DNA of 64,000 nucleotides, taken from contig CM043944.1 of the NCBI GenBank assembly GCA_014529385.2, forward strand, positions 59,138,268-59,202,267. The letters run 5' to 3'. The notes below the pieces were generated by a model. That model saw only the letters and a program-made list of their open reading frames with translations. It was not told the origin of the DNA and did no database searches. The position numbers were made by a program, and so were the translations under genes. Below are positions 34,736 to 46,725 of this stretch, one piece after another. This stretch comes from Adiantum capillus-veneris (Eukaryota > Streptophyta > Polypodiopsida > Polypodiales > Pteridaceae). Each line of letters starts with the position of its first letter. Within the stretch, counting starts at the first letter, position 1.

Positions 34736-35854
34736 CCATGTCTCCTCTTTGTCTCTCTCACTCCCCTTCCTCAAAGTAGCCATGCCCACCATAGCCAGGA
34801 CCTGCTACATCTCCCTCTTCATCTAAATGTTAAATCCTCCTTCTCACTCCTACAGAATTTTGCATCTCCCTCTCCATCTACCCGCTAAACCCTCCCTCTC
34901 ATACTCACACACTCCTGGATCTGCCTCTTCATCTACCTGCTAAACCCTTCCTCTCACTGTCACATTCCTCTCTCCTCTCTTCTTTCTATCCATGTACCCT
35001 CTTCCATTGTTCACTGTCCTCCCTCAAAAATACCAAGTCTACCGTAATCCAAGATCTACAGCAACTACCTCTTCATCTACCCCAACTTCTTGAAAGCTAT
35101 GGAACAAAATATTTCTTTTTCATGTAAGGTGGAGTCACATCACAAACTTTCTAGCTAGAAGGACACAGAAGGGTGCCCCTGCACCGTAGGTGGAAACTCC
35201 ATAGCCATGAGACAAAGATGGATCCCAAGCATAAGAAGGTCAAGTATGTCAAGCAATGGTGATGTTACTTCACACAAGGGCACTGGTTTCAAACCTGAGT
35301 GTATTTGAGGTAGCATTTGAAGAATTTAGAACTGTACTCTATACATGTCGAACATGTATCCATAATGCCCAAAGCTATCAACATAGCTTTTACTTTGTAA
35401 TCTCATAAAATCATGTTTGAGGTGGTCTGCAATGGACATGGTTTTGTAACAACAAGCACTATGGCTTTAATATATGAAATCTTTGATCTTGCAAATTATT
35501 TTCAATGTAGCAATTTCTTTGAAGATTTGATTCTTACTGAGGGGTTTGATGCTTATACAAGTGTGTCACATGAATACGGTAAATTCTTGGTGAATACTAG
35601 GGGTTCATAACTAATATAGAAAGTGTTGAACCAATGTTGAGAATTATGGTAGTGGGGAGGATTACCCATCACTCATAAGCCTGCATCAAAATGGGCCATG
35701 TAATTGCATCATGGTAGCATTTCTGAGGCTACAAAACTCCATCAACCAATGCTTCAAAGGTAGGGGCTAGTTGGTTAGTTTAGGAGAGGAGGCAAGGGTG
35801 CCTATTCATGCATTGGATGGAAAAGAGGCATGGGATGGGTTTAGAAAACCTTTA

Positions 35855-35857
<3 letters not shown>

Positions 35858-35940
<83 letters not shown>
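35858..35940. repeat. (CT)n followed by a poly-C tract
   Basis: About 22 CT units pass directly into 38 consecutive C residues, which are unusual and likely hard to sequence accurately. Confidence 0.95.
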
Positions 35941-36723
35941 ACTCTTTGCTTTCAGCTAGCTAGCCATGTATGATCAATTTTTTTTGCATAAACTTATAGA
36001 GTAGTGTTTTGTACTAATAGAATATTGGCTCCTTTATGGGTAGCTTCTTTAAGAATCAATTATCTCTCTCTATATCTTTCCTTTTTGTGCATGTTATGTC
36101 CATTTGCTTCAGCTCTGTTTCACTAGTAGGCCTTTGTGAGACTAAAAAGTGTCTTGTACAACCAAGCAAAGCACCCCCTTTTTCTTTAGAGACCAAAACT
36201 AGAGCATACACACTATGGGGCACTATCCTGAAAATCAAAGGGGGGCTTGCAACGCGCCATGGTATGAGATAGCTATTATTGCATGGTTGAGTGAAGTTTG
36301 AACATCATGTAGGACCATGTCAACCATGCCAAAGCAAGCTGGCACAAATAGAAGGCAAGGCAAGGGATGCATAGGCCTTGGGCCTCCCAAGGCCTATGCA
36401 CCCCCTGCCTTGCCTCCTACTCTTTGTGCTTGGTTAGTTTTGGGCATGGTGGCCTTGGGACTACAAGATAACCATGAACATCCATCCAAAGAAGCATTTT
36501 ACAAAACTATAGCTCATATGATATATCTAGAAAAAGCAAACTCATCCTCTACTACAAATGGCTATAGATGGCTCACCATGTGCATGATGCATTCTCTACT
36601 CATTCTCTGCTAGAGATGGCTCAAAGTATGCATGATGCATACTCAATTATCAAGCAATCCAAGGAATATCCATCATAAGAGTATATCCTCAATAAAGGGG
36701 CAATGCCCTTGAGTTCCAACAAG

Positions 36724-36724
36724 G

Positions 36725-36755
<31 letters not shown>

Positions 36756-36776
36756 CTCTCTTGATTTCCAACAGGT

Positions 36777-36813
<37 letters not shown>

Positions 36814-36984
36814 ATCCCTAGTTATCTATCTATTTATCTATCTTTGTGTTTTTTATCTGCATGTGTATCTATCTATCTATTTATGTATCTATCTATCGAA
36901 TTATCTATCCATCATCTATCTATCTATTAATGTATTTATCTATCTATCTGTCTGTCTGTCTGTTTATCCTTTATCTATCTATGT

Positions 36985-37069
<85 letters not shown>
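36724..37069. repeat. Compound (TC)n, (TCTA)n, (TCTG)n and (TA)n array
   Basis: Short TC and TATC runs alternate from 36,724 to about 36,980. They are followed by about 41 uninterrupted TA units at 36,988-37,069. Confidence 0.95.
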
Positions 37070-37072
<3 letters not shown>

Positions 37073-37214
37073 CTATCTCTATCTTGTTTGTTCGCTCTCT
37101 TTTCTTTATTTTGATTTCATAGCATCTGTTCCTTGGGGATTTCAAAGAGCACAAGCTTATGGTTGAACTTACACAAATTCATATCAAATACAACATAATA
37201 GCATGCCATTGCAT

Positions 37215-37530
37215 TATTGATGGCAAAGGTAGAACGAAGAGGGGATTCATGTGTGTGCTTGCAAATATGAGGGAATATGATTGCTCTATCTTTCTTGGAT
37301 AAGGTTTGAGTGTATTCTTTCAAAAATTTGAAGCCTGCCAAATATATTAAGATAAACTCTGAGTGCTCATGAACTAAATGTTTGTTCAATGCCAAAGGAG
37401 GTTCATGGCTATGCCTGCAACACAAGGAAATATGATTGCTCTATCTTGCTTAGATTAGTCTTGAGTATGGGATTCTTCTAAGAATTTAAATCTTGCCACC
37501 ATTTTGAGATAAACTCTAAGTGCTCATACA
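37215..37530. repeat. ~155-bp tandem duplication
   Basis: The phrase GGAATATGATTGCTCTATCTT...GAGATAAACTCT.AGTGCTCAT occurs twice with TTGCTCTATC at 37,281 and 37,436. It lies inside the long-TIR element and shows no coding signal. Confidence 0.7.
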
Positions 37531-39028
37531 ACAGAAAATGAATCAAACCTAACCTTTGAGGTTAGATGGCTTACTAGATCTACATGCAGGCACATTGCAA
37601 AGGTGTACTTGCTACCAAAAAATCAATTTACTTGATCAATTCACTTATGAGCACCAAAAATTTGGCAGGAAGCACAATACCCATACAAGATTAGATGAAA
37701 CAAAAATTGATCACAAGCACAACATCATATAGTTGAAGATTAACTAGAGTGGACAAAAATGTAATGAAACAAGAGTGCTTTCTATTCAAGTAGTTTCATT
37801 ACAAAGTTTGTAGCTTGGCTACAATAATAGCTTGGGATGTTATGTAATGGATCAAATACATTGAATGGAATATAGACTGAGGCAATTGCTATGCTCTTAG
37901 CAAGGCTTGTCTCATCATTGATAACTCCATGGATCTCCATATCCACAAGTATACACACCAAACAAAGATTTTTTAGAATGATCTTCTGATTGGAGAAGTC
38001 ACACTTTCCACTTGACACCAAATCAAGTTGAGCCCAAGCATCCACTGTAATAACATCCTGTAATACAACAAATATGGTGTTAGCTACTATAGTTTAAATT
38101 AGTATACATTGTTGAGTTATATAGATTAGTTCTTATCTATAGCATGCACAACCATAAAGGTACCCGAGAGGCATTCAAGCGGTTGATTTGCAAGTAAGCT
38201 GGATTAAAAAATACGTTCACAAATACTGTTGTCAAAAAGTATGAACACATGAAAATTAAAGAGGACATATCCATAAGATGACTTAGCATTAGACTTACAA
38301 TGAGGTGCAAATTGGTTTGAAGCTCTCTGCAAGTGGATCTCAGCTACACTATACATATGTTGAGTGATGGCCACCATTCCAGATGTTGTTTTGAAAGCCA
38401 TCAGTCTTCACTTCCAATGGCGTTCCAGTATGCCTCGACATTGTACTCCATGTGGACCAACACAACGGTTGCATGTAGACCCATGAGCCTTGCTAAGTAC
38501 CTGTGGGATCCATTCCACCTTCGAGCTCTTTGTGTTGTGCAGTATGACCTTTTGTATCTCCAACTTGGGCCGTCTATGCGTGGTATGGGTGGACATGCTT
38601 GGGAAGAGGTCGGGTGGCCACACAGTAGAGAGAGATTGGGAAGGGGGAGGGGGGTGAGGGTGAGGGTTGGAGAGAAGGATAGTGAGGTCTACACAATACA
38701 GAGAGAATGAAGGGGAGAAAGGGAGAGATAGAGAGGATGGAGAGTGAGATTTTGGCTATGGTGGGATAGTGATGAGCTTTGGGCTATGGTGGGATGCATT
38801 GTGGAGAATGGAGGGGTGAGGGGAGGGAGAGCTAGAGAGGATGAAGAGTGAGCATTTGGCTATGGTGGGGTTGACTGTAGAGAGAGTGAGGAGAGGGAGG
38901 GGGGACAGTTGAAGAGCAGGATAGTGATGAGCTTTGGGCTATGGTGGGCTGCACAGCACAGAGAGAATGGAGGGGGGAGGGGAGGGAGAGCTAGAGAAGA
39001 TGGAGAGTGAGCTTTTGGCTATGGTGGG

Positions 39029-39034
39029 GTTGAC

Positions 39035-39108
<74 letters not shown>
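39029..39108. repeat. (GA)n microsatellite beside the right inverted repeat
   Basis: About 38 GA units adjoin the right terminal inverted repeat. The left repeat has only a short CTCTCTC stretch at the same place. Confidence 0.97.
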
Positions 39109-39110
<2 letters not shown>

Positions 39111-39117
39111 GGGGAGG

Positions 39118-39523
39118 GGACAGGGGAGAGAAGATTGTGAAAGAGAGAGAGAGGGAATTTGGAGAGAAAAAGTGACTTTTTGATGTTTGGTTATGTTTTG
39201 GGCAATTTTGGAGGGGAAATGATCATTTTTGAGACTTTTCAAGAATTTCAAATTTTTAGGGTTTTTTGACCTGCGCAATTTTTCTTTTGGGGTCCCTTTT
39301 TGTCAGGGGTCCCTCTCCAAGCTTTATGACACCTCTTTCCCCCTTTTTACCCCCCCCCCCCCAGTCCACCTCCCCTTTCTCTCTAGGAATCAAGCATTGA
39401 AAATAGGCTCCCTTCCTATCTCTTCTTAGGCTATAGGTGATATCCCAAGAGCCCTTTCATTGGTCCTCCACTAACCCTTCCCTAATCAAAAGGGCCCTAG
39501 GAGAGTCCATATTTTTCCTAATG
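39118..39523 (-). repeat. Right terminal inverted repeat
   Basis: Mirror of 34,325-34,735. It includes a C run (about 39,350-39,362) absent from the left copy. Confidence 0.75.
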
Positions 39524-41520
39524 AATGCTGGTTGTCAAGACTACTATCATACACCAACACCCAATCACCTTCCTCAATAGCTTTAGGTCTAAGCCTATGC
39601 CTCTTATCAAATTTGTCCTTTTTCTTTAACCTTGCATCTTTCAATCATGCTACTACAATCTCAATATCTTGAGGCCTTATTTCTAACTGTTGTATACGCA
39701 AAGCAAGAAGGTCTTCCCTACTCATTCCATCTTCCCAAGACAATACATTCCATGTGGGAATTACATTCTCAATTGACATTATAGGTTTCTGACCATACAT
39801 CAACTCCAAAGACATATAACCAGTAACTGAGCTATGAGTTGATCATCCCATAAAGAATAAGGCAATAACCTAGGCCACTCTCCCATTTTACCTTTGCGGG
39901 CCTTAGCCAAAACTTTAGTGATAGGAGGATGCCCACGCTCTAATTTACCATTTCCCTCAGGATTATATGCAGTAGTGAGAGCAAGTTTAATGCCCAACCT
40001 AGAGAAAAACTCCTTTGCTTTGTCTGCATCCAACTCATCCCTGTCTACCATTATTTTCCCAACACAGCCATAACGGCCAATTACATCATCCAAGTGGAAC
40101 TTACATATCCCTTCTGTGCTTTTTGTTCTTAGAGCTTGACCTTCAACTTGGTTGGTTAAATCTTCCAGTGCAAGCACTATGTATCTCAATTTGCCACAAT
40201 CCCAATGGCATTGTAATTAGATCTACTACCCACTTATAGTGCATGGCCAATGGGTAAGTAGGGTGCAACCCATCACGATGACGTACATTTGAATACATGT
40301 GACAGGTTTCACAAGACTCCACAAAGTGAGTTACATCTTTATACATACTTTCCACCAATACCTCTCTTTGATTTTAGTAAAGGTGGCCCATACACCTCTA
40401 TATCTAGCATAAAGACTCTCATGAAACCTTTTCAAGCTTATTTTGAGCATCCATATCATTCAAGACTCTCAACGGAATTCCATTTCTTTGTTTTGGACGC
40501 TTCCATAAGTACCCATCTTTCAAAAAGTATCCATAGGCCTTTCTCCGTATTCTTTTGAACTCTTTATCAATTCACCCTTCTTGCCTTGTCAAAGTGCAAA
40601 GATATCATCCAATGAGCAACCAATCACCTTGATACATGTCCTCTGTAAATGACTCAAGTTCTTTTGACACGCAAACATGATCACACTAGGCATGAGAGAT
40701 ACTATAGAACCTTGTGACTACATCATCGCCCGACACAACCATGTCTTCTTCATTTTCATACCTTGCTCTTGAAAGCATATCCGCAACTAGATTATCTTTC
40801 CCTGCAATATGCTTAAATTCTAGATTTAAGGACTTTATGTAGTCAATCCATCTCAACATAGCAATGTCGGGAGTTGAGCAGCTTGTGATCATTCCAAGAA
40901 GGGGTAGACAATCTGTCTCCACTATTACATTTGCTCCTATCAAATACTCTTTGTCATATTTCAATGCTGTGACTACTCACGATAACTCTCTTTTACATGT
41001 GGATAGTTGCATTGACGAGCACTCAGGACCTTTGATCCAAATCAAACCACATTTCACTTGCCATCGTCATCATCTTGCCCAATCGCCCATCCAATTACTA
41101 TGGGGCTAGTATCCACTGTCACAATTACATGTCTTCCACATTCATAGTTTACTTTCCTCAAAGTTGGAGACATAAGAAGCAACTTCCTTAATTTTCTCAT
41201 GGCATGGGTATGCATATCTTCCCATTTCAACTTTTGATTCTTTCTCAAAAGTTGATACAAAGGTTCTGTGAAATGCCCATGATGTGGAATCTAGATAACA
41301 TAGAACACACATGTACCTAAGAACCTCCGAACCTCAGTTACATTAATACATGTCTCTTTCATTCTTTGACTAACATCAATCTTTGTTGAACAAGGTCTTC
41401 TACCATATGGCCCACACATATGTCCCACAATAAGAACTTCGTTCATACCAAACATTGACTTTTGTCTAGACAAGGTAAGGAGTCACTTATTCCAACCTTG
41501 AAAAGATCTCATCACAATCA
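39524..41520 (-). pseudogene. Ty3/gypsy pol: RT thumb, RNase H and integrase, minus strand, broken
   Basis: Reading leftward on the minus strand, the RT end (T-E-V-R-R-F-L-G-T-C) and connection (P-L-Y-Q-L-L-R-K) are followed by RNase H (V-T-V-D-T-S-P-I-V-I-G-W, V-E-T-D-C-L-P-L, H-I-A-G-K-D-N-L-V-A-D-M-L-S-R). Then come the integrase zinc finger (C-E-T-C-H), the core D-R-D-E-L-D-A-D with Y-N-P-E-G-N-G-K-L-E-R-G-H, and a C-terminal V-L-V-Y-D-S-S-L-D-N-Q-H. The RT fingers and palm are missing beyond 41,520. Several frameshifts and stops occur. The last 360 bp of pol lie beyond the inserted long-TIR element at 33,960-34,324. Confidence 0.88.
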
Positions 41521-41525
41521 TTGAT

Positions 41526-42400
41526 ATGATTTGCCACATACTTGTGGCACCCCCTCTAGTCCAGAGCCACATCGATATCACTTACATCACATCCTTTAAT
41601 TGGCACATCGTTAAGAAAGGGCATTGTAGTTTGAGGTATGAAATCAGATTGGAAGAATTGGCTGCCCATTTACTATGGCACATACCATTTATCAAATGTG
41701 GCTATGAGTTTAATGGCGAAGGAGACCACTGCCGTGATGGAAATGTACTTTGGTTTGACCATGCTTTATGGCTAATTATGTTTAATGTCACTTCCTTTTT
41801 TCCAGCCGGCTCTTTAAAGAAAAGCACCCTCAAATTTTTGAAATGGGTCTCTACTGAAGGACAGGAAGCCATCAAATCCCTCCTCAGTCATGTCATATAT
41901 CAAGAGAGGTTAAAGAGCTTCATTAAGCAAGCTGCCCTATTCTAGAAATTGCCCTTGGATGTTCAAAACAATGAAATGGATGCATTTCTCCAAAAGGTTG
42001 TTCTACCAACCAGAGAATCTAGCTTTGATTCTAGGCATGGAAAGAGAGGGCGGGTGGACCACGGTAGAGGTAAAAACAAGAAGAGTCAAAACCCACATTA
42101 TTTGAAGTCTTGTTTTCTCCCCTTCCGAGTCATCAGCTAGTCACTCAACTTTCAACCAATCTACAGGCCAAGCTACAAGGCAGCCACCATCCACCCTTGG
42201 CTTCAATCAAAACCCTACGCCCACATCCAAAATTGCTCTGAAATTACATATGGTTGTACCCCTAGTGCTAAAAAGAATTAATATTTTTGAATGGCTGCAG
42301 GTCACTACCAAGGATGAAGTCGACCGAAGATTACTCCCCCAAACTCAACCTAGAAACCGCATTATCTTTCACTTAACATATCAAAATGCCTTCATGGACT
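41526..42400 (+). other. Unassigned open stretch upstream of Penelope-like RT copy B
   Basis: Open frames at 41,526-41,945 (139 codons) and 41,949-42,140 are in one orientation with the RT remnant downstream and may be its N-terminal region. I recognise no motif. The second frame has a basic patch (H-G-K-R-G-R-V-D-H-G-R-G-K-N-K-K). Its left edge coincides with the truncation of the gypsy pol. Confidence 0.35.
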
Positions 42401-43458
42401 TAAGGTCTGTTCAAGCTTTTTTGGGCTATTTCTGTATGGACTCAACATGACGCCTAATGCAATATGGGATGACGTATTTTTTGCATGGTCTTTTCTTGAC
42501 CCCATCAAGATTATGATATGTAATGCTAAGGATGTATTTACTCACCCTTTAGTGCCTCTATGTTATCCTAATAAAGCAATGCCTAGTTATCACCAAGACT
42601 TTAAACATGTGTTGTTTTTTGATCTCATACTTCTTGAAGATGGTCTCTCAAGAAACACTTTGGATGTGTCTCGTGAAAACCATAAGAGAGGGAATTGTGA
42701 TACTACCCCCTCACTTACATGAGGATTATGCTAAAAGTCTCTTTTGAAAGTACCGTGAAACTTCCCTTCCACCAAGAATATCCTAAAAGATGATAACCCC
42801 ATTAGACCCCACCATTGATAATCTAAAGAGCAAGTTCTTTATTACTTAGCTGGACAAAACAACTAAAAAATCCGTATTCATATACCCATCCTTTATAATA
42901 CAAGAAGCCTGGAAGAGATTGGAGGGCAATGATTTCCTACCTAGTAACAATTCCCCCTCCACCACTCTATACTAAATTAAATCCATCTTGGGAAAATTTC
43001 AAGGCCAAAACCACCTTGCCCTCCCATATCTCATGGCTACATACAAAGCTCATAATAAATCCTTCAAATGGATCACCTATGGGTCTAATTGTTGCTTTAC
43101 AAAAAAGCTTCACTACTCTTAATATGCATACTAAAAGCTTGTATTCTATGCCTAGAACATTAAGCTCACCTACTAAATCAAAAAGCTCTTCTATGTTTCA
43201 ATATTAAATTACAATCATGGTGGGTAGTCGATTCCCTATATGATGTTGTCCTTAACTTACCAGAAAAAGTCAATTGAGTCTACTCAATCAATATTAAAAA
43301 ATGCTATGAAAATATCCCACATCATGGAGACATAGGCCTGGTCACAATAATCAACAATCTACTTAGCTATGCCTTTGATCAACAAGGACCTTTTATCTCA
43401 TTTAAAAGCTTCCCTAGCAGATGTATATGTGGAACATGGTCACACCAATCATACACGA
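42400..43458 (+). pseudogene. Penelope-like reverse transcriptase, copy B, N-terminal half
   Basis: The segment aligns by eye with the RT at 57.2-58.4 kb. L-K-S-K-F-F-I-T-Q-L-D-K matches L-K-K-D-W-F-V-V-G-L-D-K. M-A-T-Y-K-A-H-N-K-S-F-K-W-I matches F-P-T-Y-K-S-H-K-H-K-F-R-W-I. V-V-L-N-L-P-E-K-V and I-N-I-K-K-C-Y-E-N-I-P match the motif A region, with Asn in place of the catalytic Asp. Stops and frameshifts are frequent. The copy ends exactly at the chromovirus LTR (43,459) and motif C resumes at 51,754. It is more diverged from copy A than alleles or a recent burst would be. Confidence 0.7.
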
Positions 43459-44991
43459 TGTCATAAAAACTAATATCTAATTCTCCCAAATGATTTTCTC
43501 ATGTTAAACTGATCATTTAATATTGGGAAGAACCAGGGGAGTAAAGGCTAGAATATTGGTAAGGCTGCCACACTGGTCTTTGCAGGAATCCAAAGGAGAG
43601 AAAAAAGGGATCCAAAGGGGGGCAGTCCGCAAAAGAGAAATGTGCATCACTAGAGCTTAAAAGACCTAAGGTTCAGCTCCATTAAGACTTCCATAGGCTA
43701 AGGTTCCAAAATTTTGATTGAGAAGTCCATATGGTCAAAGCTGGGAAAATTGGATGGTGGAGGGAAGACTCAAAATTCTTCCCACATCCCTATCAAGGAG
43801 GGGGTGATAACTAAGAGTAGGGGAGGAGAGATAAACACACAGACACACACTCCAAAGATTCCCCCAGAGGGAATACTGGACACATGGCAGACTCCTAGGC
43901 CAATTGCCCCCAATCTTTCCTCAAATCCTATTGGATGGCCATAGAGATGGACCAATGAGAATTAGGATAGATTAAAATTAGTTTAATTAATTTTAAAATG
44001 CTTGATAAAAGAACCAATAGAAATTAAGCTCCCTAGAAGACTATTGGATAGTCTTCAAGCAGCCCATGGCTTGCCTGATTCCTATTGGCCAAAAGACTAA
44101 AAGGTCCAATGAGAGTTTATTAAATTATTTTAATTACCTAAAGATCTCACAAAAGGGGAAAGGGGAACACATGTCACAAGGCTATCAATTATGCTTCTAA
44201 TTTGTGGTTGGCCAAGTCCTGCATGAGCCAATGGGAGGCCAGCAAGAGTAAATGTCAAGAGGGGTCAACCAAGAAGAGAGAGAGGGTTGTATTTTTTACC
44301 AACACATTGCTACACACACACACAACTCATGTGTGCAAGAAGAACTCCTTCTCCTTCTCCTTCTCCAAGCATTGAGATGTAGAGGCCTACACCCCCAACA
44401 ACTCTTGGCTATGGAATGCAAATCCAACCAAGAGCCAAGCTTCAATGGCATGATCATCTCCTCTACCATGCTAATTACTAAGCTAAGCTATGCTATTAGA
44501 GTGATTATTTGAGGGGAATACTTTTTTCTTGTAAGGTACGTCTTCTTCCTCTCAATCATCCTCATTCCCTGCTAGCTCTCACCATTTTTGAAGGTGTGTA
44601 AGGTCTTGGGACTGAGACTAGGGACACTAGGTGTGTTTTTCAAGCACAATTTGGTGCATGAAGCTTCCATCTTCATTGCACCAATGAGTTTTGTTGAGGA
44701 ACACAAGAATTGTATTGTACAAAAGTCTCCTATGATGCGAGAAGCTATAATACAAAGCCTTTATGGAGGGGGGACTGGCTCCATGTGAATCCGGTCCTCA
44801 ACTGTTGTCAATTGTTCTATTTCTCTCTCTTTTCAAGTATTGTCCATGCCAAATTAGCTAGGTGTAAATTTCTATGTTGCTTTCTAAAATTAAGTACTCT
44901 CTCTATGCTCATTAGGAACTTGTTCTTAATGAAATGCTCACTATGTTATCAATTTCTGCTACACACAAGTTACTAGTGCATTAAATGTTAC
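43459..44991 (+). repeat. Left LTR of the chromovirus
   Basis: Begins TGTCATAAAAAC and ends ...AAATGTTACA just before the primer site. It has short GA (five units) and CA (about seven units) runs near 44,275 and 44,312 that are greatly expanded in the right LTR. Confidence 0.88.
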
Positions 44992-45006
44992 ATTGGTATC
45001 ATAGCT
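44992..45006 (+). other. Primer binding site of the chromovirus
   Basis: TTGGTATCATAGC follows the LTR end directly and matches the initiator tRNA-Met primer site with one change from TGGTATCAGAGC. Confidence 0.85.
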
Positions 45007-45354
45007 ATTGGTTTCTCTTTTTTAGCTCAAAAAGAGAGGTCCTCGCTTGCTACAAATGGTTGGTGTTATTAATTGAAAAATAGTAAGTAGAATAGGGATT
45101 TTTCATCCTTGAAGCACACCTTCTTTATGCAGCTAACAGGGATACCGTTGAGAGCTATGGTCTTAATAATGGAGTCCTACGGGTCTTGCCTATGGCTTAA
45201 CCATTATTGGGCTATTAGAAGCTTGACAGGAACCGGTGTTCTCTTGGCTCTGTTGAACCCTCTTTTCTATTCCTTGCAATTAATAATATTCGAGCCACGG
45301 GTATAGATGCTTGAGTGCTTATCTTTGAAGGTAAAGAGGAGTAGCAACTAGGGC

Positions 45355-46725
45355 TTGAAGTGCCAAAGTACAAGTAAAAATTTACACCTGAAATTTGCTA
45401 GTATGGCTAACAAGGGAAAAGATATTGAAATGAATGTTGATAGCTTTGATTTTTCTAATGAAAGAGCAACTAATGATGCCCCTATGCTTGTAAACTATCT
45501 TGTTTCTAGGCTTCAACAAGCCCTGGTGGGCAATCCATCCCTCCAAGGTGAAGTGCTACAACAATTGTGCCACCATGGTATTCTCCAAACTCCCCACCAA
45601 GAAGAGAGAGTACCTAGGAAAGCTCCTGGTAAGACTTCCAAAAGAGGACTCTCTCCAATAAGGAAAGAAGAGGAGGATCCGTATGAAGAGCTCAAAAACT
45701 TACTACTCGATGAGGCATCTCCCTCCCAAAGGAGAACCCAAGTTTCAACGGTAGAGCCCCCACTGAAAGAACGAGAAAGAAGTGAGTCTCCTACCACCAC
45801 GTCGGAGATGGGTCCACGAAGACGACGGCTCCAACACCCCTTAAATGGAGAAGACCATCGCATATTTCTCTACACCATAATTCAAAGAGGGAAGAGACTA
45901 AACAAGAGAAGAAAAAGGCAAGAAAGAGGTCGCCCTCTTCTCCATATTCGTCATCCTCTTCTTCTTCTGAAGAAAGCGATGGTGCAAACAAGGAGGAACA
46001 AGGGAAGAAAAAGGCAAGAAAGAGGTCACCCTCTTCTCCATCCTCCTCACACTCTTCCTCTTCTGAAGAAAGTGATGGTGCAACTCTTGAACCACCCAAA
46101 AAAAGAGGTCATAGGAAACCCTATGATGCCTAGAAAAGGTCGTCCAAGCTCAAAAAATTCAAAATGGGAGGAAAGAAAATCTCTCTTTCCTTACCTACGA
46201 TGGCACCTTTGGTGCTACAGACAAAGTCTTGGCCTTTATCCAACAATTCAATGCGGAATTTGGAGATGAGGGCTTCACAAAGTCCTCTAAACTACGTCAT
46301 GTAGCTATGCATTTTCAAAAGTCCGCTAGGAAATGGTGGTCTAGTCTACGAGCAAATGGCCATCATGAAGCAATTTTTGGCTACCGATGCCAAAGACAAA
46401 GTACTCACCGAATGGCGAAGCTTGAAGCTCTCTCCCTACGAATCTATTCACAAATATGTAGACAAGTTTTGGGATTTACATCTCAAAGCCACTGTCTACA
46501 AAAAGATGGATTTTGGAGAGAAAAAACAACAATTTTGTGCGGGTTTATCTGAGAATATGGCGGAGTATGTTAACTCCCAAAGGCCATGCACCATATCTGC
46601 AGTCATACACTATACTATGGTGGCTTCAAGAATCAACTTCCAAGCCTATGAGATGGGAGATGTCCTACCTGTGGATGGTGCTTTCAAAGGGGTAAGAAGC
46701 CTCGGTCACTCCCTTAATTGGGAAA
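45355..46725 (+). pseudogene. chromovirus gag, frameshifted
   Basis: The first frame (M-A-N-K-G-K-D-I-E-M, 45,403 on) is a charged, low-complexity N-terminal region. A duplicated E-rich or K-R-R-K-R-Q-E-R-G segment is caused by a ~115-bp tandem repeat around 45,905-46,095. After frameshifts the gag core appears: F-I-Q-Q-F-N-A-E-F-G-D-E-G, A-R-K-W-W-S-S-L, W-R-S-L-K-L-S-P-Y-E-S-I and F-C-A-G-L-S-E-N-M-A-E-Y-V. No zinc knuckle is seen; the sequence jumps to the protease-RT linker near 46,700. Confidence 0.82.

Larger units (their letters stand above)
34325..39523. mobile_element. 5.2-kb element with ~400-bp terminal inverted repeats, inserted in gypsy pol
   Basis: Both ends start CATTAGGAAAAATATGGACT when read inward. 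Similarity continues in mirror image through GTGTCATAAAG, GAGAGGGACCC, CCCTAAAAATTTGAAATT, TCATTTCCCC and AAACATCA for about 400 bp. Subterminal blocks (CCCACCATAGCC-type on the left, GGCTATGGTGGG repeats on the right) extend the mirrored zone. The gypsy pol reading resumes across it, which shows it is an insertion. No transposase is recognisable inside; open frames at 35,413-35,610 (+), 37,782-38,045 (-) and 38,204-38,401 (-) are unidentified. A clean target duplication is not visible. I infer a non-autonomous foldback or long-TIR DNA element. Confidence 0.75.
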
